NCBI GenBank assembly: GCA_001768235.1
Contig: MENK01000001.1
Span: 1 to 64,000, forward strand
Length of the DNA: 64,000 bases
Source of the DNA: Bacteroidetes bacterium GWB2_32_14
GTDB lineage: Bacteria > Bacteroidota > Bacteroidia > Bacteroidales > UBA12077
Direction: 5' to 3'
Part shown: in pieces, positions 49,684 through 57,563 of the stretch
Position numbering within the stretch: position 1 is the first letter of the stretch
Layout: each line of letters starts with the position of its first letter
Notes under the pieces: model-generated
What the model was told of the DNA's origin: nothing
The model's input: only the letters and a program-made list of their open reading frames with translations
Databases searched by the model: none
Position numbers and translations under genes: made by a program

Positions 49684-49778
49684 TTTTCTCCTTTTTCTGT
49701 GCTGTCGGGCGCACTAGCTAAGCCAACAGCCAGAAAGCACCCCCAATAAACACCATTATTAATAAGGGCGCAAAGGTA
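49684..49778 (-). promoter_or_regulatory. structured leader and -7 element of the helicase gene
   Basis: TACCTTTG on the minus strand (49771-49778) matches TAnnTTTG. The predicted leader of about 85 bases is much richer in GC than the rest of the region and can fold: GTGCT with AGCAC, and TGTTGG with CCGACA inside it. This resembles the long structured leaders of cold-shock helicase genes elsewhere; regulation is inferred only. Confidence 0.45.
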
Positions 49779-49943
49779 GAATAATTATTTGATTTTAAAC
49801 TATGTAATGCAATTTTTTTTAATCCGGTTTGTTTTTAATGCAAAAAAATTAGCAAAACCAACAAACAACTAATTTTAAATTGATTTGAATTTTATATATT
49901 ATCTTTGTAGCTAGTATAAAATCATAGCTTTTAACAATTTTTT

Positions 49944-50591
49944 ATGAGTAAAGTTAAAAAAACAAGTAAGAGAAAGAAACGTGAAGAAATTGTTAACAGC
50001 AGTTCGCATGGAGTTGGATTACTCATAGCATTTGCCTGTGTAACTTTATTGATTATTAGAGCTGCAAACCATGGTACTGTCTGGCATATTGTTACATTTA
50101 GTATATTTGGTGCCGGATTAATTAACCTTTATACTGCATCAACACTTTTTCATAGTGTAACAAACATAAAAACAAAATATCATTTAAACCGTTTCGATCA
50201 CTCATCTATCTATATCCTGATTGCAGCTACATATACCCCTTTTGCACTGGTAGGAATTAAGGGCGCATTTGGATGGGTAATCTTTGGAATTGTTTGGAGT
50301 ATGGCAATTGCGGGAGTTGTATTTAAAATTTGGTTTTACTCGCCAAAATATCGTAGCATTTCAGCCTGGTTATATGTTATTATGGGATGGACCGGGATTA
50401 TTGCAATTGTTCCAATTGTCAGACATTATCCTGCTACATCGCTTTGGTTTCTACTGGCTGGTTGTTTATCATACATGAGTGGAGTAATATTTTACCTGGT
50501 CGAAAAAATACCTTACGGACATGGAATATTCCATTTATTCATTTTGGGTGGAAGCATCTGCCACTTCTTTTCGCTGCTATTTATGATTTAA
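49944..50591 (+). CDS. hemolysin III / PAQR-family membrane protein
   Basis: A 215-residue protein with seven predicted transmembrane helices. Family metal-site motifs are present: EEIVNSSSHGVGLL near the start, ASTLFHS (about 73), HLNRFDHSSIYILIAATYTPF (about 84) and a C-terminal HGIFHLFILGGSICHF. Family members are putative zinc-dependent hydrolases of the PAQR/CREST group; the haemolytic activity named in the family is not established here. Start ATG 49944. About 270 bases without a recognisable gene follow before tRNA-Pro. Confidence 0.92.
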   Translation: MSKVKKTSKRKKREEIVNSSSHGVGLLIAFACVTLLIIRAANHGTVWHIVTFSIFGAGLINLYTASTLFHSVTNIKTKYHLNRFDHSSIYILIAATYTPFALVGIKGAFGWVIFGIVWSMAIAGVVFKIWFYSPKYRSISAWLYVIMGWTGIIAIVPIVRHYPATSLWFLLAGCLSYMSGVIFYLVEKIPYGHGIFHLFILGGSICHFFSLLFMI

Positions 50592-50826
50592 AGCATGGTT
50601 TCGATGAATCAGGAAACCAGCCAAAGTTTGGTACTAAAGCCGAGTCTCCGTGTTGTTTAATTTTATTACGCAAATAACTCTATGCTGCTGTAAATCACTA
50701 GCCATAATATTTATAGAACCCAAATGAAACTTTCGTTATCATCTTCATTATCTGAATCCATAAAAACACATTAATTTCTCTCGGGAATAAAAGGGTTGAT
50801 CAATAATTACAACTTATTTATATTAA

Positions 50827-50854
50827 CGAAAAGGAGACTAAATTAAGTCTCCTT
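50827..50854 (-). terminator. terminator of tRNA-Pro(GGG)
   Basis: AAGGAGACT pairs perfectly with AGTCTCCTT around a six-base loop. On the minus strand it lies just past the tRNA and is followed by TTTT. Confidence 0.85.
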
Positions 50855-50860
50855 GTATTG

Positions 50861-50934
50861 TCGGGGTGAGAAGACTCGAACTTCCGACCCCTTGCACCCC
50901 ATGCAAGTACGCTAGCCAACTGCGCCACACCCCG
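50861..50934 (-). tRNA. tRNA-Pro (GGG)
   Basis: A 74-base tRNA on the minus strand. Acceptor CGGGGTG pairs with CACCCCG, discriminator A. The anticodon stem CTTGC/GCAAG encloses loop ATGGGGT, anticodon GGG for CCC/CCU proline codons. D-arm and T-arm (GTTCGAGTC) are intact. CCA is not encoded. Confidence 0.93.
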
Positions 50935-51126
50935 ATTTGGACTGCAATATTAATATTTTTAAACTTAATCTGCAAAGAGAAATATAAAATTAAATCTCGC
51001 ACTTGCTAAAACCTTGTACAAAATAATTTTACATACTGATAAACATCATAAAATAAACCATTTAGTACTTGTATTTTTACATGTTTTTTATCCTGAGAAA
51101 TTATAATAATATAAATAACAAGAGAT

Positions 51127-54100
51127 ATGCATAAAATAACAGAACATCCAATATTAGATATTGTAGAAAATGGGAAAGTAGAATTTTTGTACGAAGGAAA
51201 GAAAGTGGTTGGTGAAAAAGGTTTTACAATAGCAGCGGCTCTTCACCAGGCGGGATATCCTGTTCATAGTCACAGTTTACAAGATCGTAATCGGAGCCTT
51301 GAATGCGGTATTGGTAAATGTGGTGCTTGCGAAATGCTTGTAAATGGTCAACTAAAACGAATCTGTATCACAAAAGTTGATGATGTAAAAATCGTAAACG
51401 AATTACCAAAGGATTACACTCCCGGCGTTTCAAATTACGATACACAACCTGGAATCAAAATTTACAAAACCCGGGTGGCAATTATAGGTGCCGGCCCTGC
51501 AGGACTTGCTACACGTGAAGAATTAAACAAGCATAAAATTGATAATATTGTTATTGATAACAATGACAAAATAGGCGGTCAATTCCTGATGCAGACCCAC
51601 CAATTTTTCTTTTTTGAAAAAGAAAAAAAATTTGGTGGTATGCGTGGTTTTGATATTGCCAAAACACTTGCAGGTAAAAACCTTGATGGAATTTTTCTGA
51701 ATTCAACCGTTTGGGATATTCTTGAAGGTAACCGTATTGCAATAAAAAACATAGCAACTGACGAAATATATTATATTGATTCCGAGTATTTAGTTATCGC
51801 AACCGGGGCAGTCCCATTCTTGCCGGCTTTCGAAAACGACGACCTGCCAGGAGTATATACGGCAGCCGTTGTCCAGAAAATGATGAACAATGAGTTTACC
51901 TTGTTGGGAAAAAATGTCTTGACTGTAGGTGCAGGAAATATAGGATATTTAACTTCGTACCAGTTGATGCAGGCAGGAGCAAATGTAAAAGCAATTATCG
52001 AAGCTTTACCTAACGAAGGAGGTTTCCCTGTTCAGGCCAATCGTGTTCGACGTTTGGGAATACCGGTAATATTATCGCACATTCTTTTAAAAGCAATACC
52101 CAACGAAGACCATACAGGCATTATTGGTGCTGTTGTTGCTGAATGCAAAAACTTTGAACCTGTTGCTGGCACTGAAAAAATCATTACAGGAATTGATGCC
52201 ATTAATATCTGTACAGGATTAGTTCCTGATGATCAACTGTTAATTAAAGGAAGGGAAATCTTTGGAAGAAATGTTTACGGTGCCGGTGATGCAATTCGAA
52301 TAGGCGAAGGTACAAGTGCTGTAGTTCGTGGAAAACAGGTAGCTTTTGAAATACTCGACGATATGCAGGAAAGATTCAATTATAATGAATTTCTGACCAC
52401 TTCTAAGGAATATATCGATTCTCAGCAACATCCCCTGCGTGTAATTGAAAAACCCCATATTCCTGCCATTGAAAGGATGGAAGAAAAACCATTTGTCTTG
52501 ATCGACTGTTTATACGGATTTGCATGTAACCCGTGCGAATTTGCATGCCCTCATAAAGCCATTACAAAAACATCAACAAGTACAGTACCTCAAATCGATT
52601 TCAATAAATGTATCGGTTGTATGGACTGTGTTTATCAGTGTCCTGGCCTTGCTATTTTTGGTTACAGTTTGAAAAAAGACTGGGTTTTCCTACCTATAGA
52701 ATACCAGGTTGATGAAAAATCAGAAGTTTACCTTGTTGATAACCAGGGTAAAAAGCTTGGCGAAGGCATAGTTGAAAAAATCCTTAAAAAGCCAAATAAA
52801 ACAAATGTTGCCAGAGTAAAAGCATTGAATATTAAAGGCGCTGATTTGACCAATGTTCGTGGTTTTATTGTAAAAGACAGATACCCGCAACCTGTTGAAT
52901 TAAAACTATTTAACCAGGAAGTTAAATCCGAAACTTATGTTTGTCATTGCGATGATGTAAAACTGGAAGAGATTCTGAAAGTAATTGGTGATCGTAAATT
53001 TATTTCTGTTGATGAAATAAAACATACCACAAGATTGGGTATGGGTGCATGTCGAGGTAAGCGATGTATCAGGCGGTTGAAACAAATTGTGAGGCCTTAC
53101 GGGATAACTATTGTTGGCGATGCCACCCCGCGTGGGCCACTTTCTAACCAGGTTTCACTTGGTGAATTATATCCCCGCAAAACAAAAGAAAAAATAATTG
53201 CATTTAGCAATAAAAATGCACCCAAAGTAATTAAAGTCCAATCGCTTGTTGCCGGCGGAGGCATAGGTGGAAGCGCATTGTTCCGTTATTTGGCTGAAGC
53301 AGGCCAGAAACCGGTACTCATTAATTATGGCCGCGGTGCTTCATGGCGCAATATTGCAGGTGGACGCCCTAATTTCAGCTTACCCGAACTTTCCGATATT
53401 GCTGTTAAAAATTTGGAGATATTTAAAGATTTACAAAAAATACATAATATTGATTTTCATCCTATCAATTATGTAACTTTTGCGCATGACGATGCCATGT
53501 ATAAGGCTTTAGAAGCATCAATGGCCTGGTCGAATGCGTTTATGATTGAACCAAAAGATTTTAAAAATCATATATCGCCATTCATTAATACAAAACAGGC
53601 CAAGTACAAGGCTGCATTGGTAACCAAAGATTGCTGGCAGGCAACGCCTGGCAAAGTTGTTGATTTAATCAGAACCCTGGGTATTGAAAATGGAGGGTCG
53701 GTACTTGAAGACTGCAAGTTAATAGATGTACAAAAAGACGGGAAGACCTATAAAGTTGTAGTACAAAACCACGATAAAGAGTTTGTTGAATATCAAACTG
53801 AAATTTTTATTAATGCATTAGGCCCCGAAGGAGCAAAGTTTGCCAAACAAATGGGGCTTGAACTTAACATTTACCCGGTAAAGCACCAGGCATTTATAAC
53901 AAGACGCTTACCTATGTTAGGAGTGAACGGGATACCATTACCAATGATTATTGACAGAAGGAATTTTAAAGGATTCACCGCTGTTTATGGGCAACAACTG
54001 GCAGAAACAGGCCAGGTAATAGGTTGTGCATCACCGGGGATTGAACCTTTAGAGACTGATAAAAACCTGAAAATTAACTCGAAAGAATTTCTTGAAATAG

Positions 54101-54360
54101 TTTCAGAAGTATTTGTCGATTGGTTACCCGAACTTTCGTCGGTTGGTTTCCAGGCTATTTGGGCAGGATACTACGTTGAACCCCGAATGGTATTGGATAC
54201 TGAACATGGTATGTTTATTGGTTTGCGTGGTCAGGGATTTATGCTTGGCCAATATCTTGCAAAAATGTATGTTGACAGGCTGATGAACAAGCCTGTACCC
54301 GTGTATTTCGACAGGCTAAATTTAAAAGGAGACGGATTGCTTGAAAAAGCGTTTAAATAA
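51127..54360 (+). CDS. fused flavin/iron-sulfur amine or amino acid dehydrogenase (SoxA/HcnABC/LhpABC-like)
   Basis: A 1077-residue single-chain oxidoreductase. Modules in order: a 2Fe-2S domain with Cys60, 65, 68, 80; a pyridine-nucleotide-disulfide oxidoreductase domain (GAGPAG near 121; second dinucleotide site VGAGNIG near 270); two 4Fe-4S sites at about 460-510 (CNPCEFACP and CIGCMDCVYQCP); a BFD-like 2Fe-2S domain at about 603-660 (VCHC, GACRGKRC); and a DAO-type FAD domain from about 705 to the end (GGGIGGSALFRYLAEAG). In hydrogen cyanide synthase and proline or hydroxyproline dehydrogenases these parts are separate subunits. Expected reaction: oxidation of an amino acid or amine, with electrons passed to ferredoxin or quinone. 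Monocistronic, with a terminator behind it. Confidence 0.88.
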   Translation: MHKITEHPILDIVENGKVEFLYEGKKVVGEKGFTIAAALHQAGYPVHSHSLQDRNRSLECGIGKCGACEMLVNGQLKRICITKVDDVKIVNELPKDYTPGVSNYDTQPGIKIYKTRVAIIGAGPAGLATREELNKHKIDNIVIDNNDKIGGQFLMQTHQFFFFEKEKKFGGMRGFDIAKTLAGKNLDGIFLNSTVWDILEGNRIAIKNIATDEIYYIDSEYLVIATGAVPFLPAFENDDLPGVYTAAVVQKMMNNEFTLLGKNVLTVGAGNIGYLTSYQLMQAGANVKAIIEALPNEGGFPVQANRVRRLGIPVILSHILLKAIPNEDHTGIIGAVVAECKNFEPVAGTEKIITGIDAINICTGLVPDDQLLIKGREIFGRNVYGAGDAIRIGEGTSAVVRGKQVAFEILDDMQERFNYNEFLTTSKEYIDSQQHPLRVIEKPHIPAIERMEEKPFVLIDCLYGFACNPCEFACPHKAITKTSTSTVPQIDFNKCIGCMDCVYQCPGLAIFGYSLKKDWVFLPIEYQVDEKSEVYLVDNQGKKLGEGIVEKILKKPNKTNVARVKALNIKGADLTNVRGFIVKDRYPQPVELKLFNQEVKSETYVCHCDDVKLEEILKVIGDRKFISVDEIKHTTRLGMGACRGKRCIRRLKQIVRPYGITIVGDATPRGPLSNQVSLGELYPRKTKEKIIAFSNKNAPKVIKVQSLVAGGGIGGSALFRYLAEAGQKPVLINYGRGASWRNIAGGRPNFSLPELSDIAVKNLEIFKDLQKIHNIDFHPINYVTFAHDDAMYKALEASMAWSNAFMIEPKDFKNHISPFINTKQAKYKAALVTKDCWQATPGKVVDLIRTLGIENGGSVLEDCKLIDVQKDGKTYKVVVQNHDKEFVEYQTEIFINALGPEGAKFAKQMGLELNIYPVKHQAFITRRLPMLGVNGIPLPMIIDRRNFKGFTAVYGQQLAETGQVIGCASPGIEPLETDKNLKINSKEFLEIVSEVFVDWLPELSSVGFQAIWAGYYVEPRMVLDTEHGMFIGLRGQGFMLGQYLAKMYVDRLMNKPVPVYFDRLNLKGDGLLEKAFK

Positions 54361-54374
54361 AACAGGGATAATAA

Positions 54375-54410
54375 AAAATGGAGACCAATGTTGGCCTCCA
54401 TTTTGTTTTG
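54375..54410 (+). terminator. terminator of the fused dehydrogenase gene
   Basis: A 13-bp stem (54375-54387 with 54392-54404, one mismatch) around ATGT, ending in TTTTGTTTT, 14 bases after the stop codon. Confidence 0.9.
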
Positions 54411-54426
54411 TCGGGGTGGCAGGATT
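54406..54426 (-). pseudogene. truncated copy of the 3' end of tRNA-Pro
   Basis: Twenty-one bases here are identical to 54573-54593, which covers the last 16 bases of tRNA-Pro(UGG) plus 5 flanking bases. The rest of the tRNA is missing. It lies 167 bases from the intact copy, right after the dehydrogenase terminator. It could be the remnant of an integration event at the tRNA 3' end or of a decayed tandem tRNA copy. Confidence 0.6.
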
Positions 54427-54487
54427 ATTACATGATCCTGATGAGGAAATCGATTAAAAGAAAAACCTTTTGCTTCGCAAAATAGGA

Positions 54488-54547
54488 GCTTTTATATTTT
54501 TTTCTCAGCCTCGAAGCAAGCTTCGGTCTGCCATAAAATATAAAAGC
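54488..54547. repeat. 13-bp inverted repeat enclosing a smaller hairpin
   Basis: GCTTTTATATTTT (54488-54500) is the exact reverse complement of 54535-54547, with an inner CGAAGC/GCTTCG pair. It lies in the gene-free stretch between the tRNA-Pro remnant and the tRNA terminator. Confidence 0.7.
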
Positions 54548-54569
54548 CCTGCACTTTCGTGCAAGGCTT
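54541..54569 (-). terminator. terminator of tRNA-Pro(UGG)
   Basis: On the minus strand AGCCTTGCAC and GTGCAGGGCT pair (one mismatch) around a GAAA loop, followed by TTTTATATTTT, 9 bases beyond the tRNA. Confidence 0.85.
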
Positions 54570-54577
54570 TTCTTTTG

Positions 54578-54652
54578 TCGGGGTGGCAGGATTCGAACCT
54601 GCGACCTCCTGCTCCCAAAGCAGGCGCGATGACCGGACTACGCTACACCCCG
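54578..54652 (-). tRNA. tRNA-Pro (UGG)
   Basis: A 75-base tRNA on the minus strand. Acceptor CGGGGTG/CACCCCG with discriminator A; anticodon stem CCTGC/GCAGG with loop TTTGGGA, anticodon UGG. T-arm GGTTCGAATCC is intact. CCA is not encoded. Confidence 0.95.
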
Positions 54653-54673
54653 AAATGTAATTTATCGCGGATG

Positions 54674-54704
54674 CAAAGAAAAAAATACTTTATGAATAAT
54701 CAAA
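54674..54704 (-). promoter_or_regulatory. promoter of tRNA-Pro(UGG)
   Basis: On the minus strand TTTG (54701-54704) and TTTCTTTG (54674-54681, one change from TAnnTTTG) are exactly 19 bases apart; the tRNA starts 21 bases downstream. Confidence 0.6.
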
Positions 54705-54781
54705 GGAAAAAGGAACTTTTTTATTAGCAATTATCAAAAAACCCTTTTATTAAGCATATTACTCTTTTATAAATCTTCTTA

Positions 54782-55180
54782 TCAGAGTTTTTGTTTATTT
54801 AATATCTTTCCATTTTGATCCAACAACAAATCGAAACGGGTAAGTTCCTTGTCTCTGAATATAATTTCATAAAAGGTTTCAGAATCTTCATCAATAATTA
54901 TTGCATTCATTATTTCGCCGAAACTATCTGCTATTTCAAAAATTTTTTGGGGAAGCTGCTCAACAGGAATATTTGTTTTAACATGGATAAGATTTCCCTT
55001 TTGGTCATAGCTTGCAATTTTCTCGTATTCATATTCATAAAAAATTGCCTCATACGAATTGTTTTCAATATACCACTCAATATTTAAAGGGTTTGAGAAG
55101 TAGCTGAAAAAATGCTCCGTAACCTCATCAGGGGGAGTTATTGATTCTTCATTAAAATTATTTTTAAAAAATATATCCAC
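54782..55180 (-). CDS. small PepSY-like protein, putative sigma-factor partner
   Basis: A 132-residue protein without signal peptide or membrane helix. The first 30 residues (MDIFFKNNFNEESITPPDEVTEHF) resemble the N-terminal motif of the sigma partner at 2247. The remainder looks like a PepSY-like/BLIP-like beta domain (EWYIENNSYEAIFYEYEYEK, SYDQKGNLIHVKTNIP, FYEIIFRDKELTRFDLLLDQNG), a fold usually periplasmic in Bacteroidota but here apparently cytoplasmic. It follows the ECF sigma gene by 52 bases in the same direction, so it may bind that sigma factor. The assignment rests on fold resemblance and position. Confidence 0.65.
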   Translation of the reverse strand: MDIFFKNNFNEESITPPDEVTEHFFSYFSNPLNIEWYIENNSYEAIFYEYEYEKIASYDQKGNLIHVKTNIPVEQLPQKIFEIADSFGEIMNAIIIDEDSETFYEIIFRDKELTRFDLLLDQNGKILNKQKL

Positions 55181-55232
55181 TATAACCAGTTTTTATAATA
55201 TTGACGATAATTTACTTACAGGTCACAAAAAT

Positions 55233-55799
55233 TTAACTCATATATTTCTTTTTATATAAAAAGAGCAATCGCGCTTTAGCTCTTTTAATTCTCATTTTTG
55301 CAGCACTTTCACTAATCCTGAGAGCTTCTGAAATATGTTTAATAGAAAAATTATCGTTGTATTTCATCATGAGCAATGCTTTTTCTTCTGTATGCAAAAG
55401 ATCAAGTATTTCCATCATCCTGTCATAGCTAATATCTGAAATAACTTCTTCTGATTCATCAATAATTTCAGGGATTTCGTTTTCGCGGTTCCATTCAGGG
55501 TAATGTAATTTCTTTTTTAATCTTAAATAATCAATACAATGATTATAAGTAATAGAATATAACCATGACGAAAATGATGATTTCCCCTTGAAAGATTCCA
55601 AATTTTCATATACTTTGGTAAAAATATCATGGGCAGTTTCCCTGGCTAGTTCTTTGTTTTTCAACAAACTATAACACTTATCCAAAACTTTAGGATGGTA
55701 TTTTTCATAAAGAATCTGAAACAAATCAATTTCTTTCTCAGATATAATCTTTGAAATTATTTCTTCGTCTTTTAATTCTTTACTTAATCTGAAATACAT
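55233..55799 (-). CDS. ECF-type RNA polymerase sigma factor
   Basis: A 188-residue sigma-70 family protein with region 2 (LARETAHDIFTKVYENLESFKG and SFSSWLYSITYNHCIDYLR) and region 4 (LLMMKYNDNFSIKHISEALRISESAAKMRIKRAKARL). It should control a small regulon. The small PepSY-like gene downstream is its probable partner. A 266-base spacer separates it from the divergent RidA-like gene; no recognisable promoter pair was found there. Confidence 0.93.
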   Translation of the reverse strand: MYFRLSKELKDEEIISKIISEKEIDLFQILYEKYHPKVLDKCYSLLKNKELARETAHDIFTKVYENLESFKGKSSFSSWLYSITYNHCIDYLRLKKKLHYPEWNRENEIPEIIDESEEVISDISYDRMMEILDLLHTEEKALLMMKYNDNFSIKHISEALRISESAAKMRIKRAKARLLFLYKKKYMS

Positions 55800-56065
55800 G
55801 GTTGAAATTTTCGAAATTTTAAAGGTGTAAAATTAATCATGTAAATAAAAATCAAAAAATTTTATGGAAATATTCTAAAAAAAGTTACGCACCAGTTATA
55901 TTGTTTAATGAGAAAACATTAAAAAAAACGAATTAAATAAAATGAATTATACATTAACAGTAGTTAGCAGGTATTGCCGAACAAATTGCATCGTTGATAT
56001 GTTTTCATACTAACAAAGGACTGTTCTTTAATATATTATATTTTCTTAAAGTAAATCGCGGGATT

Positions 56066-56581
56066 ATGAAAAAGATACTTACTATTTTATTAATCTGTTC
56101 CATTACATTCGGATTTAACAGACAATCACATGGACAAAATTTAACAGATAACCAGATAAACAACAGAGAAATGAGCAAAAAAGTACAATACATCAATCCT
56201 GACGGACTTTCAAAAAATCCTGCATTTTCACAAGTTGTGACGACACAGGGAAATGGAAAGACCATTTATATTGGCGGACAAGACGCGGTAAATGCGCAGG
56301 GAGAAATAGTTGGCAAAGGAGATATTGCTGAACAGACAGAACAAGTGATGAAAAATTTGCAAACAGCACTTTCAGCCTGTGGGGCGACTTTTGACAACAT
56401 TATAAAATTATCCATATATATTGTACATGGACAAGATTTATATCGTGGGTTTCAGGCTTCACAAAAGTATTTGGGTAATCTGAAAAATCCTCCTGCAGTT
56501 ACAGGTTTTTTTGTTGCCGCGTTGGCTCATCCAGATTATTTAGTTGAAGTAGAAGCTATTGCATTTATTCCTGAAGAATAA
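56066..56581 (+). CDS. exported RidA-like (YjgF/YER057c) protein lacking the catalytic arginine
   Basis: About 171 residues from ATG 56066, which opens a signal peptide (KKILTILLICSITFGF, cleavage after SHGQ); an in-frame ATG at 55994 would bury it. The mature part is a RidA-like domain (YIGGQDAVNAQGEIVGKGDIAEQTEQVMKNL, VEVEAIAFIP). RidA proteins are normally cytoplasmic and deaminate reactive imines using an Arg in the PAR motif before VARL; here the aligned position reads PAVTGFFVAAL, so that Arg is missing. Imine deaminase activity is therefore doubtful and the export is unusual. Confidence 0.82.
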   Translation: MKKILTILLICSITFGFNRQSHGQNLTDNQINNREMSKKVQYINPDGLSKNPAFSQVVTTQGNGKTIYIGGQDAVNAQGEIVGKGDIAEQTEQVMKNLQTALSACGATFDNIIKLSIYIVHGQDLYRGFQASQKYLGNLKNPPAVTGFFVAALAHPDYLVEVEAIAFIPEE

Positions 56582-56794
56582 AGTTTACAAAGTGAAAACA
56601 CCAGAAACCCTATTAAACTAATCAATGACTTTGACTTTCAAATTGTATAAATGAAAAACCTCTATAAAAAAAATAAAATTCTGGATTAAGTTTATAATTT
56701 AAAAATAGTGTAAAAAAAAATCTTTTAAATGAGTTACTTTAGGAATAAACTGCGTCATAATATCAAATTTTTGTAATATAAAAAGCCAAAAATC

Positions 56795-56825
56795 TTGTTT
56801 ATAAGCTGATTATATTCGATATTTG
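56795..56825 (+). promoter_or_regulatory. promoter of the coiled-coil lipoprotein gene
   Basis: TTG at 56795-56797 and GATATTTG at 56818-56825 (one change from TAnnTTTG), 20 bases apart. The -7 box ends 38 bases before the ATG. Confidence 0.5.
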
Positions 56826-56863
56826 CAAAAAATAATTAACATTTAAATTCAAAAAAAACGATT

Positions 56864-57454
56864 ATGAAAAACAAATTATTCCTAGGATTAGTAGCAATTA
56901 TGTTTGTTACAGTATTTGCAAGTTGTGATAAAGTACCACAAGCAGAAATAGATGCAGCAAATGCAGCTTTAGTTGAAGCTCAAACAGCTGGTGCTGAAAT
57001 GTACATACCACAAGATTATTTAATAGTAAAAGATTCATTAAACGCTATTCTTGAGAAAGTTGAAGTTCAGAAATCAAAATTCTTCAAAAAATTTGGCGAA
57101 TGTAAAGAACAATTAGTAGGTGTTACAACTCTTGCTACTGACTTAAAAGCTAAAACTGAAGTTAGAAAAGAAGAAGTTAAAAAAGAACTTGAAGTTGCTT
57201 TAGAAGAAGTAAAAGTTGTTATGGAAGAAAATAACACTCTTTTAACAAAAGCTCCAAAAGGTAAAGAAGGTAAAGCTGCTTTAGAACAAATTAAAGCTGA
57301 ATTAGTTGTTTTAGAAACTTCTATCGTTGAAGCTACAAACATGTTAACCAATGGTGATTTCTTAGCTGGTTTAGATAAAGTAAAAGCTACAAAAGAAAAA
57401 GCTGCTTCTATTAATGAAGAATTAAAAGCTGCTATTGCAAAAGTTAGAAGATAA
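56864..57454 (+). CDS. coiled-coil outer-membrane lipoprotein, Lpp-like candidate
   Basis: A 196-residue lipoprotein (lipobox VFASC, Cys21) that is almost entirely helical and rich in Ala, Lys and Glu (VRKEEVKKELEVALEEVKVVME), so an extended coiled coil. Codon use is strongly biased (GCT, GAA, AAA, TTA), unlike its neighbours, which suggests very high expression. Residues about 28-75 match the start of the periplasmic part of the next gene's product: EIDAANAALVEAQTAGAEMY here, EIEDARKAILEAQKAGADQY there. It is followed by its own terminator and two L,D-transpeptidase genes. It ends in KVRR, so a C-terminal lysine for peptidoglycan attachment, as in Braun lipoprotein, is not present. Confidence 0.8.
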   Translation: MKNKLFLGLVAIMFVTVFASCDKVPQAEIDAANAALVEAQTAGAEMYIPQDYLIVKDSLNAILEKVEVQKSKFFKKFGECKEQLVGVTTLATDLKAKTEVRKEEVKKELEVALEEVKVVMEENNTLLTKAPKGKEGKAALEQIKAELVVLETSIVEATNMLTNGDFLAGLDKVKATKEKAASINEELKAAIAKVRR

Positions 57455-57489
57455 TATTTCCTTAATCAGATAAACTTTTTTAAGGTAAG

Positions 57490-57541
57490 AGTGTCTCAAA
57501 AGTGAATAGTTTTTTTGAACTTTCTTTTTGAGGCACTTTTT
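57490..57541 (+). terminator. terminator or attenuator after the lipoprotein gene
   Basis: A 12-bp stem (57490-57501 with 57526-57537, one G-T pair) with a T-run behind it, 36 bases past the lipoprotein stop. An in-frame TTG start for the next gene would fall inside this hairpin, supporting the ATG at 57564. Confidence 0.8.
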
Positions 57542-57563
57542 ATTAAATGCCCTCTCTGAAATC

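Noticed and set aside
50861-50934. Initial reading as tRNA-Met because of GCATGG in the anticodon arm
   Set aside because: A 5-bp CTTGC/GCAAG stem leaves the seven-base loop ATGGGGT, which gives anticodon GGG, so it is tRNA-Pro.
51091-51110. CTGAGA motif before the dehydrogenase gene, suggestive of a TPP riboswitch
   Set aside because: The other conserved TPP-riboswitch parts are absent, and the gene is not a thiamin gene.
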